Shown here: one piece after another, positions 7,157 to 13,729 of the stretch
How the letters are laid out: each line of letters opens with the position of its first letter
Position numbering within the stretch: position 1 is the stretch's first letter
Assembly: GCA_050998755.1 (NCBI GenBank)
Contig: JBPCPW010000080.1
Location: 1 to 18,821, forward strand
Direction: 5' to 3'
Source of the DNA: JAXDLW01 sp050998755
GTDB lineage: Bacteria; Chloroflexota; Dormibacteria; DASZGP01
DNA length: 18,821 nucleotides
The notes under the pieces: model-generated
Told to the model about the DNA's origin: nothing
What the model saw: only the letters and a program-made list of their open reading frames with translations
Database searches by the model: none
Translations under genes and position numbers: made by a program

Positions 7157-7945
7157 TCACCTGGCGACTGACCGGGCTCGGTAGGCGTCCGCAAAGGCGC
7201 CGGCGACCGCCCGATAGCCAGCGGCGTTGGGATGGAACCCGTCGCCACTGACGAATTCAGGGTGAATATCGGGCACCTCGCCCTGGGCATGCAGGTCGAC
7301 CAGCACCGCGCCCTCCTTGATGACCACGCGGGCGATGGCGGCGTTGTACTGGTCAACCAGCGCGTTCACCGCCGCCGGCGGAAGCTGGGCGGCCGGCGCG
7401 GTCGAACACTGAATCTTTTCGTTGACGGGGCCGCCGTGACAGGCCAGGTATGCCGGCAGCCGGTCTAGCTGCGGGGTATTGGCAACCAGGACCGTGGCCG
7501 CGCCGTTGCGCCGCAGGCCATGCACCAACTGGCCCAAGTAAACCTCGTACCGGGAAGCCGAGACCCCGGCCAGCAGGTCGTTGACGTTGAGCCAGATCGT
7601 CACCAGGTTGGGTTCCTGGCCCAACGCCTCTGGTGCCTGGTCGGTGGTCGCTGTCATCGCCAGGTCGCCGGGGATCCCGAAGTTGTAGTAGACCGCGGTC
7701 TGGGGCAGCGCGGTGCGATAGAAGACCTGGGGCCAGGAGTCGCTGGTGGGGTGCTCGGCACCGATCCCCACCGTCTCGCTGGCGCCCACGGCGGCGTAGA
7801 CGACCGTGGGTCCGGAGGCTGCGCGCGCCGGCGAAGAGCTCCCATTGGGATGCCCGGCCGCGGTGGAAGGCTCCGCGCACGACGCCAGCGCCAGGACCAG
7901 GACCAGGACCAGGACCAGCAGTGGCACTGGTGTGACCAGCTTCAT
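7157..7945 (-). CDS. SGNH/GDSL-hydrolase lipoprotein
   Basis: This 262-residue exported lipoprotein has a signal peptide with a hydrophobic core of alternating Leu-Val and a lipobox LASC with Cys23. The mature domain has the SGNH blocks: VGASETVG with Ser56 as nucleophile (the usual GDS is GAS here), NFGIPG (88-93), the WLNVND block (118-123) and GDGFHPN with Asp235 and His238. These enzymes are esterases, lipases or acyltransferases acting outside the membrane. The ATG overlaps the stop of the permease gene by 4 bases, so it is translated with the ABC exporter upstream. Three further cysteines (169, 180 and the lipid Cys) leave one possible disulfide. Its 3' end faces the left operon with a 6-base gap. 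The substrate is unknown. Confidence 0.85.
   Translation of the reverse strand: MKLVTPVPLLVLVLVLVLALASCAEPSTAAGHPNGSSSPARAASGPTVVYAAVGASETVGIGAEHPTSDSWPQVFYRTALPQTAVYYNFGIPGDLAMTATTDQAPEALGQEPNLVTIWLNVNDLLAGVSASRYEVYLGQLVHGLRRNGAATVLVANTPQLDRLPAYLACHGGPVNEKIQCSTAPAAQLPPAAVNALVDQYNAAIARVVIKEGAVLVDLHAQGEVPDIHPEFVSGDGFHPNAAGYRAVAGAFADAYRARSVAR
7891..7918. repeat. CCAGGA hexamer tandem repeat inside a signal-peptide coding region
   Basis: Four perfect copies of CCAGGA plus a partial fifth copy (CCAG) encode the alternating Leu-Val core of the lipoprotein signal peptide (residues about 10-18). Because the unit is six bases, gain or loss of a copy would change core length by two residues without a frameshift. 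Confidence 0.85.
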
Positions 7946-9228
7946 TCAGCGGACACCGCCTCGCGAGCTCCCAGCCGGGCGGCGAGAAGTGCCGGAATGC
8001 CGCCCGCCAGCATGGCCAGGAGCGTGGCGCCCCCGATGCCGGCGAGGATGATCGCTGTCGGCACCACGGTGAGGTCCACGCCGCCGAGGTCCTGGCTGGT
8101 CAGGTAGCGGTTGACCGCCACACCCACGGCGTCGGCGATACCCACGCCGAGCAGGCTGCCCACGGTCCCCCCCACCAGCCCGATCAGCATCGCCTCCAGC
8201 ATGAACCACCGAAGCACGTCCCGATCCCGGCCACCGATGGCCTTCAGCACACCGATCTCGCGCCGCCGCTCGTGCACCGCGGCCATCAACGAACTGGCGA
8301 TGTCCAGCGACGCGATGGCCAGGGCCACCGCGCCGATCCCACCGAGCACGATGTCGACCACGTGCAGGTAGCGCTGCACCGACGCGACGAGGTGCTCCGG
8401 GGAGCTGCTGGCATAACCCAGGACCGCGATCTGAGCCCGCACGTCGTGCACCGAGTCAAGGCTGCCGGCCACCGCGATCAGCCCGGTGTACGGCGACGCG
8501 AGCAGGGGGAAGTCGGGGTCCCCGGCGCCGCCCACCGCCCAGTTGCGGGCCAGCTCCGTCTGTTTCATCGGCACCAGCACGTCGCCGTCGCTGACCTGTT
8601 GCGCGACCACCCCCACGATGGTCACACGGGTCCATCTGCCCCTGAAGCGCACCTGGTCGTTGACCGAGCGGCGCGGCGCCGCCAGCTCCAGTTCCTGGCC
8701 CAGCACCGACGACGCGTGCAGAAGTCCGACGTGCACGTGGTCGAGGTACGACGTGGTCACGGCGGCCTCGGTCAGCGAGCCCGCGGCCGGCAGCCGGCCC
8801 GCGGTGATCGTCAGCGGGAGGTCGGGCGCCCGGGTGATGTCGGTCCCGACCATGGTTCCGAAGAAGACGTCCTGGTTTTTGGGGATCACCAGGACCTCGC
8901 TGGTCATCACCGGGACCACCGAGCTGACGTGAGGCAGGTGGCGGATCTTCTGCACCGCCGCGTCATCCAGCAGGTGGATCTCACCCTGCTTGAAGTTGTC
9001 GCTGTCGAGCTGGTCGGGTTGCGGTTTGGCCGCCGCCACCTTGATCGCGGCGATCGGTCCGCCGTGGCTCAGGCGCCCGACGACGTTGCTGTCGGCCGCG
9101 CTGGAGATGGTGCCCAGCGCGACCAGCAGCCCGCTGCCCAGGGCCACGCCCAGCCCGGTGAGCGAGGCGCGCCCCAACCGTCGGCGCAGGCTGCGCAGGG
9201 CCAGCTGGAGGGTGTCGCTGAACCTCAC
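7942..9228 (-). CDS. ABC transporter permease, FtsX/MacB type
   Basis: This is a 428-residue permease with a GTG start overlapping the ATPase stop (GTGA). The topology is that of MacB/LolCE proteins: one membrane segment near residues 22-44, a large extracytoplasmic MacB-PCD-like domain (about 45-285), then three C-terminal segments (about 291-313, 343-366, 391-413). The cytoplasmic coupling sequence HERRREIGVLKAIGGRDRDVLRWFMLEAMLIG (319-350) is the classic FtsX-domain signature. Such permeases do not form a conventional channel; they couple ATP hydrolysis to extraction or periplasmic-side movement of lipids, peptides or lipoproteins. It works with the ATPase encoded just upstream. The lipoprotein hydrolase encoded just downstream may be a partner. 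No membrane-fusion protein or outer-membrane factor is present, consistent with a monoderm. Cargo is unknown. Confidence 0.9.
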   Translation of the reverse strand: MRFSDTLQLALRSLRRRLGRASLTGLGVALGSGLLVALGTISSAADSNVVGRLSHGGPIAAIKVAAAKPQPDQLDSDNFKQGEIHLLDDAAVQKIRHLPHVSSVVPVMTSEVLVIPKNQDVFFGTMVGTDITRAPDLPLTITAGRLPAAGSLTEAAVTTSYLDHVHVGLLHASSVLGQELELAAPRRSVNDQVRFRGRWTRVTIVGVVAQQVSDGDVLVPMKQTELARNWAVGGAGDPDFPLLASPYTGLIAVAGSLDSVHDVRAQIAVLGYASSSPEHLVASVQRYLHVVDIVLGGIGAVALAIASLDIASSLMAAVHERRREIGVLKAIGGRDRDVLRWFMLEAMLIGLVGGTVGSLLGVGIADAVGVAVNRYLTSQDLGGVDLTVVPTAIILAGIGGATLLAMLAGGIPALLAARLGAREAVSAE

Positions 9229-9932
9229 TGCGCCTCCACCCGGCCGCCAGTCACCCGGTAGCGGCGCAGCGCGCGCGCGGCGACAGCGCGGTTATGGGTG
9301 ACAACCACCAGCGTGCAGCCGCGCTCGGCGCGAAGCTGCTCGAGGAGCGTCAGGACACGCTCACCTGCCTCCTCGTCAAGATTGCCTGTCGGCTCGTCGG
9401 CCAGGATCAGCCGAGGCGCGTTGGCCAAGGCCCGGGCGATCGACACCCGCTGGCGCTCGCCACCACTGAGGGCGCGCGGCAGGTGGCCTGCGCGGTCGGC
9501 CAGCCCGACGGCCTCGAGCAACTGCGAGGCGCGGGCGCGGCGCTGGGCGCCGGGAACGCCGGCCAGGGTCAGAGCCAGTTCCACGTTTTCGATTGCCGAA
9601 AGTGCCGCCATCAGCCCAAAGTGTTGAAAGACAAACCCGACCGTGTCGCGCCGGAAGGCGGCCAGCGCGGTCCCGCGCAGGGCGCTGACGGATTGCCCAC
9701 CGACGATCACCTCTCCCGACGTCGCCACCTCGAGGCCCCCGACCAGAGAGAGCAGGGTGCTCTTACCAGCGCCCGACCTGCCGCTGAGCGCGACGTAACC
9801 GCCCGGGTCCACCTCCAGGTCGACACCGAAAAGGACCGGCACCGCCGATCGGCCGGCGCCATAGACGTGGCTGACGTCGTGGAGGGTGATCCCTGCGCCG
9901 GACGGCCTGGTCTCCGCACTGATCGACGACAC
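9225..9932 (-). CDS. ABC transporter ATP-binding protein, LolD/MacB type
   Basis: This 235-residue ATPase has all nucleotide-binding motifs: Walker A GRSGAGKS (51-58), Q-loop VFQHFG (101-106), signature LSGGERQR (155-162), Walker B LILADEP (175-181) with catalytic Glu180, GNLDEE (183-188) and switch His in VVVTHNRA. The sequence style (DEPTGNLD, VTHN) is that of the MacB/LolD/FtsE group. The GTG start is fixed because an in-frame TAG lies immediately upstream of it (9933-9935); a nearby ATG at 9940 is in another frame. No Shine-Dalgarno is visible, so translation may be leaderless or inefficient. It overlaps the permease gene by 4 bases. A 75-base gap separates it from livF upstream, so it may have its own promoter or be read through from the Liv operon. 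Confidence 0.92.
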   Translation of the reverse strand: MSSISAETRPSGAGITLHDVSHVYGAGRSAVPVLFGVDLEVDPGGYVALSGRSGAGKSTLLSLVGGLEVATSGEVIVGGQSVSALRGTALAAFRRDTVGFVFQHFGLMAALSAIENVELALTLAGVPGAQRRARASQLLEAVGLADRAGHLPRALSGGERQRVSIARALANAPRLILADEPTGNLDEEAGERVLTLLEQLRAERGCTLVVVTHNRAVAARALRRYRVTGGRVEAQ

Positions 9933-9989
9933 CTAGACATGGTGCGGCATCGATGTTGGGATTCAATTGGGGGGACCGGGCGCTAATTT

Positions 9990-10006
9990 GCTCGGGTTGG
10001 GCGAGC
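9990..10006 (-). other. Short inverted repeat just after the livF stop codon
   Basis: GCTCG at 9990-9994 and CGAGC at 10002-10006 can form a 5-base-pair stem with a 7-base loop, one base past the livF TGA. On the minus strand the stem is followed by AAATTAG rather than a T-run, so it is at best a weak terminator or 3'-end stabiliser. It is the only structure in the 75-base gap (9933-10007) before the next ABC set. Confidence 0.25.
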
Positions 10007-10007
10007 C

Positions 10008-10847
10008 TCAGACGGTCGCCGTATCAACCCCACCAGCCGCGGTCTCAACAGGCTTTGGCGGTGACCGCTTGGCGCGTGGCGCTCGCTTGGCATCGGTCGC
10101 TTTGGCGATGCCGGCACCAAGGAGCCTGCCGATGCCCAGGTAGTTGGCAACCTGGTCGCGGTCGAGGCTGGCGGTGGCGCCCTCATAGACGATGCGTCCC
10201 ATCTGCAGGATGTGCGCAGTGTCGACGAGTTTCAGTCCAAAGGTCACGTTCTGCTCCACCAGCAGCATCGTCATCCCGGTGTCGGCAATCGCTCGAAGGG
10301 TGACGAACAGCTCCTCGACCACCTTGGGTGCCAGACCTGCCGAGGGCTCGTCGATCAGCAGCAGCTTGGGGTCTGACATCAGCGCGCGGCCCACCGCGAG
10401 GCTCGCCTGCTCGCCCCCCGACATCGTGCCGGCGGTCTGCTGCTTGCGATCTGCGAGCACCGGGAAGCGCTCGTAGACCTGGCCCAGGACCTCGTTGTAG
10501 CGCTGCCGGTCGCGGCGCCGCAGCGCGATCGCGCCGACCCGCAGGTTCTCCTCGACGGTCATGGTGGCGAACACCTGCCGCCCCTGGGGCACGTTGGCAA
10601 TTCCCAGTTCCACACGCTGCTCGGGCGCCAGCCGGGTCACGTCGGTGCCGTTGAACACCACCCGGCCGCCGCGCGCCGGCACGGCGCCCGCGACCACCTT
10701 CATGGTCACGCTCTTGCCTGCGCCGTTGAGGCCGAAGAGGCCGGCGATCTCTCCCTGCCGCACCTGGAAGGAGACGCCATGGAGAACGGTATTGTCCCCA
10801 AAACCGGCAACCAGGGCAGTTGCCTCGAGCAGCACCGAATCGCTCAC
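10008..10847 (-). CDS. livF: HAAT-family ABC transporter ATP-binding protein LivF
   Basis: This is a 279-residue ATPase with a GTG start overlapping the livMG stop (GTGA). Walker A is GLNGAGKS (39-46), with signature MSGGEQ (142-147), Walker B LLLIDEPSAGLAP (162-174) and switch LLVEQN (195-200). The phrases NVPQGRQVFATMTVEENL and DEPSAGLAP are characteristic of LivF rather than LivG. A C-terminal extension of about 33 residues (246-279), rich in Lys, Arg, Pro and Ala, goes beyond the usual LivF end and is probably disordered. It supplies one of the two ATPase halves of a branched-chain-amino-acid-type importer; HAAT systems also import amides, aromatic acids and other small carboxylates, so the cargo need not be an amino acid. 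Confidence 0.93.
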   Translation of the reverse strand: MSDSVLLEATALVAGFGDNTVLHGVSFQVRQGEIAGLFGLNGAGKSVTMKVVAGAVPARGGRVVFNGTDVTRLAPEQRVELGIANVPQGRQVFATMTVEENLRVGAIALRRRDRQRYNEVLGQVYERFPVLADRKQQTAGTMSGGEQASLAVGRALMSDPKLLLIDEPSAGLAPKVVEELFVTLRAIADTGMTMLLVEQNVTFGLKLVDTAHILQMGRIVYEGATASLDRDQVANYLGIGRLLGAGIAKATDAKRAPRAKRSPPKPVETAAGGVDTATV

Positions 10848-12802
10848 GCCACGGCCTCGCCGAAGTAGGCCGCGATGACCTCGGGCCGGCGGGCAATGCT
10901 GTCGGTGGTCCCGTGCGCCAGCACGCTGCCGGTGCTCAGCACGTAGATGTAGTCGCAGACGTCAAGGACCATGGGCACGTTGTGCTCGATCAGAAGCACG
11001 GTGCGCCCCAGGTCGTCACGCAACTCGCGCAGCCTCACGGCGAGGTTCTCGGCGGCTGCCGGCGACATACCCGCCGAGGGCTCGTCAAGCATCAGCAGCT
11101 CAGGTCCGTTGACCAGCACACAGGCCATCTCCAGGATGCGCTGCTGGCCGCCCGAGAGGTTGCCGGCCTTGCGGTGGGTGAACTCCTCGAATCCCAACGC
11201 CCGCAACGCCTCGTGGGCTCGGTCCTCGAGCTCACGCTCCTTGCGTGCCACCCACGGCGCGTAGAACAGGGCGGACGCGACGTCGTAGGTCGCATGGGCG
11301 TGTTGCGCCATCAGCAGGTTCTCCAGCACAGTCAGGTTTCGCGCCAGCCCGATCTGCTGGAAGGTGCGGCCGATACCCAGGGCCGCGCGCCGGTGCGCCG
11401 GCAGATCCTGCACCTCCTGGCCCAGGAATCGAATCAACCCGGACTCCGGGCGGAGATAGCCGCCGACGGCGTTGAAAAGCGTGGACTTCCCCGCGCCGTT
11501 GGGCCCGATCAGTCCCACGATCTGGCCGCGCGGCACCGAGAAGCTGGCGCTGTCGACCGCGGTAAGGCCGCCGAACCGGACGGTCACATCTTCGACCACC
11601 AGTAGGTCGGTGCCCACAACCTCGGGGCGCACCACCGAAGCCTGGGGAACCTTGCCCAGCTCGGGGATGCGAACAACAGGCTCCGCCTCCGCCTCGGGCT
11701 CCTCCCCGGCGGCGATCCGTGCCGCCTTCACGGCCTGCTTCCGCCGGCGTTCCCGGCCATCGGCCAGGACCTCGGCGAAACCTCCCGGATGGTGGACGAC
11801 GGTGACGATCAGAAGTCCGGCGCCGATCACGCTAGCCCAACCGGGGAGAAGCTGAAACGCGAACTTGCCGATATGGAAGTGGACCAGGTCGAAGATCCTG
11901 GGCATGAGGAAGAACCCGATCCCGACCAGCACCACCGCGGGCCGGTTCCCCATGCCGCCCACAACCACGATGATCACCAGCGTCAGCGAGCTGAGGAAGC
12001 CGAAGATGTCTGCGTCGCCGTTCACCAGGCCGTAGGTGTGCCCGTAGACGGCCCCCGCGAGGCCACACATCGCCCCGGAGATGACAAACGCCAGCAGCTT
12101 GTAACGGCTGACATCGATGGCGTAGGCCTGCGCCAGGGCGTCGTTCTCGCGTATCCCGTGAAAGCCCCGCCCCACCTTGGTCCTGACGATGTTGTCGTCG
12201 ATCAACCAGAGCAGCAGCGCCAGCAGCAGGGCCACCGCCACATACACCGCGATCGGGGACAGGCCACGGTCCGCCGCCACCTTGTCCAGGGTCAGCTCGC
12301 CGAACAGCCGCCGCGGGAGCTGCACCCCTGCGGAGCCGGTGCTGCTGAAGGCCTTGAGATGCAGGATCGCCTCCTGCATCGCAAAGCCGAACCCCATGGT
12401 CGCGATGGCCAGGTAGAGGCCGCGCAAGCGCAGCGCCGGGAAGCCGATCAGGAGTGCGGTGAGGCCGCCCACAACGGCCGCGGCGGGCAGGCCGATGAGC
12501 ATCGACTGGCCACCGGGAATGTGCAGGAACGGCAGCGGGAAGCCGGCCTTGGAGGTGAGCAGCCCGCTGGTGTAGGCGCCGGCCGCCAGCAGGGCGGCGT
12601 GGCCAAGCGAGATCTGTCCGGCGTAACCCATCAGTACGTTGAGGGCCATTGCCGCCATCACCGTGGCGGTGCCCGCGGCCAGCGCCAGGGCAAGGGTGTC
12701 GTCGAAGAGCTTTGGGGTACCCAGAGATGCCAGCGGCGGCAATAGCGCCAGGGTGAGCACAGCGAGGATGATGTTGCCCCGCCGCGGTGTCAGAACCCTC
12801 AT
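10844..12802 (-). CDS. Fused permease-ATPase LivM-LivG of a HAAT ABC importer
   Basis: This 652-residue fusion begins with a LivM permease (about 1-345) carrying NVLMGYAGQISLGHAAL (55-71), GLYLAIATMGFGF and the cytoplasmic loop GIRENDALAQAYAIDVSRYKLLAF that docks on the ATPase. A charged linker (about 346-398, ERRRKQAVKAARIAAGEE) leads to a LivG ATPase with Walker A GPNGAGKS (433-440), GRTFQQIGL in the Q-loop, signature LSGGQQ (549-554), Walker B LLMLDEPSAGMS (569-580) and LLIEHN (603-608). The single continuous frame shows no frameshift and no internal stop, so the fusion is genuine in this sequence. The start overlaps the livH stop (ATGA). With LivH and LivF it gives a complete two-permease, two-ATPase transporter. 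Confidence 0.93.
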   Translation of the reverse strand: MRVLTPRRGNIILAVLTLALLPPLASLGTPKLFDDTLALALAAGTATVMAAMALNVLMGYAGQISLGHAALLAAGAYTSGLLTSKAGFPLPFLHIPGGQSMLIGLPAAAVVGGLTALLIGFPALRLRGLYLAIATMGFGFAMQEAILHLKAFSSTGSAGVQLPRRLFGELTLDKVAADRGLSPIAVYVAVALLLALLLWLIDDNIVRTKVGRGFHGIRENDALAQAYAIDVSRYKLLAFVISGAMCGLAGAVYGHTYGLVNGDADIFGFLSSLTLVIIVVVGGMGNRPAVVLVGIGFFLMPRIFDLVHFHIGKFAFQLLPGWASVIGAGLLIVTVVHHPGGFAEVLADGRERRRKQAVKAARIAAGEEPEAEAEPVVRIPELGKVPQASVVRPEVVGTDLLVVEDVTVRFGGLTAVDSASFSVPRGQIVGLIGPNGAGKSTLFNAVGGYLRPESGLIRFLGQEVQDLPAHRRAALGIGRTFQQIGLARNLTVLENLLMAQHAHATYDVASALFYAPWVARKERELEDRAHEALRALGFEEFTHRKAGNLSGGQQRILEMACVLVNGPELLMLDEPSAGMSPAAAENLAVRLRELRDDLGRTVLLIEHNVPMVLDVCDYIYVLSTGSVLAHGTTDSIARRPEVIAAYFGEAVA

Positions 12803-13716
12803 GCCAGGCGAGCCGCGCGCCCGGCGAAGATACCTCCGGGCCGAAGCAGCAGAATCGCCAGGATGATCACAAAAATGGCGAGGGTGTCGATGCCGGGCAC
12901 CGCGCGGGTTCCCAGAAGGTCACCAATAATGGGCGACCTGAGTGCATAGACGGCCTCGGCATCGAGAACCCCAACCACCAGGCCGCCGATGAACGCCCCC
13001 GGCAAGCTGGTCAGACCACCGACCAGCGCCGCGGCCAGGGCAAAAACAAAGATGCGGCTGATGTACCCGGGGGCGAAGACGCCCAGGCTAGGCTCAATCA
13101 ACAGCGCGGCAATGGCGGCGATCGCAGAGGCGGCCGTCCAGGTGAAGGCACTCCCCCATCCGACCTTGATGCCGACGAGCCGGGCGGTGGCCTGGTCCTC
13201 GGCGGCCGCGCGCAGCGAGAGCCCGAAGTCAGTAAAGCGGAGCAGGGCGGTGAGCGAGAGGCCGAGCGCGATCGCTACACCGAACCCGATGACCTGGATC
13301 GGGCTGACATAGTAGGCGAAGATGCTGACCCCAAGCCCCTTGATCGGCAGTGGCAACGTCCTCGGATTGGGGCTGAAGAGCATGCCCTCGAGGAAGACCA
13401 GAAACGTCAGCAGCCCGATGGTGGCGACCGCGACGGAGACGCGGGACGCCTGGGCCATTGGATTGACCACCAGTCGTTCAAAGCCAAGGCCGAGGAGCGC
13501 GGCTGCAACGACCGCGGCCACGGCGCCGGCGATCCAGGGAAGCCCGGTATTGGTCACCAGCCACGCGATGTAGAGGGCGAAGGTCCCGATCTCACCCTGG
13601 GCAAAATTGAGCACCCTTGATCCGCGGTAGACGAGCACGATGCCAACCGCGAGCAGCGCGTAGATGACGCCGCTGGTCAGGCCGATCACCAGGCTGGTCA
13701 GCAGACCGGTCAGCAT
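12799..13716 (-). CDS. livH: HAAT ABC transporter permease LivH
   Basis: This is a 305-residue permease of about eight membrane segments. LivH features are YALLAVGIVLVYRGSRVLNFAQGEIG (19-44, with NFAQGE highly typical), the coupling loop LSLRAAAEDQATARLVGIKV (167-185) and GGLTSLPGAFIGGLVVGVLDA near the C-terminus. The ATG at 13716 begins MLTGLLTSLVIG, directly entering the first helix. The frame stays open far upstream to 14139, but that stretch is antisense to nothing useful and overlaps the solute-binding-protein gene, so it is rejected. It lies 13 bases after the stop of the binding protein and overlaps the livMG start by 4 bases. No clear Shine-Dalgarno is seen, which suggests coupled translation. 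Confidence 0.92.
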   Translation of the reverse strand: MLTGLLTSLVIGLTSGVIYALLAVGIVLVYRGSRVLNFAQGEIGTFALYIAWLVTNTGLPWIAGAVAAVVAAALLGLGFERLVVNPMAQASRVSVAVATIGLLTFLVFLEGMLFSPNPRTLPLPIKGLGVSIFAYYVSPIQVIGFGVAIALGLSLTALLRFTDFGLSLRAAAEDQATARLVGIKVGWGSAFTWTAASAIAAIAALLIEPSLGVFAPGYISRIFVFALAAALVGGLTSLPGAFIGGLVVGVLDAEAVYALRSPIIGDLLGTRAVPGIDTLAIFVIILAILLLRPGGIFAGRAARLA

Positions 13717-13729
13717 CGCTGGCCGGAGA

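Noticed and set aside
7148..7160. Bidirectional terminator between the convergent operons
   Set aside because: Only 6 bases separate the stops and no hairpin with T/A runs is visible.
9933..9940. ATG at 9940 as start of the LolD-type ATPase
   Set aside because: It is in a different frame; the ATPase frame has TAG immediately before the GTG at 9932, so GTG is the first possible start.
11789..13620. Two long + strand open frames opposite livMG and livH
   Set aside because: Their translations are Arg/Gln/Gly/Asp-rich low-complexity sequence, while the minus strand carries unmistakable transporter motifs throughout.
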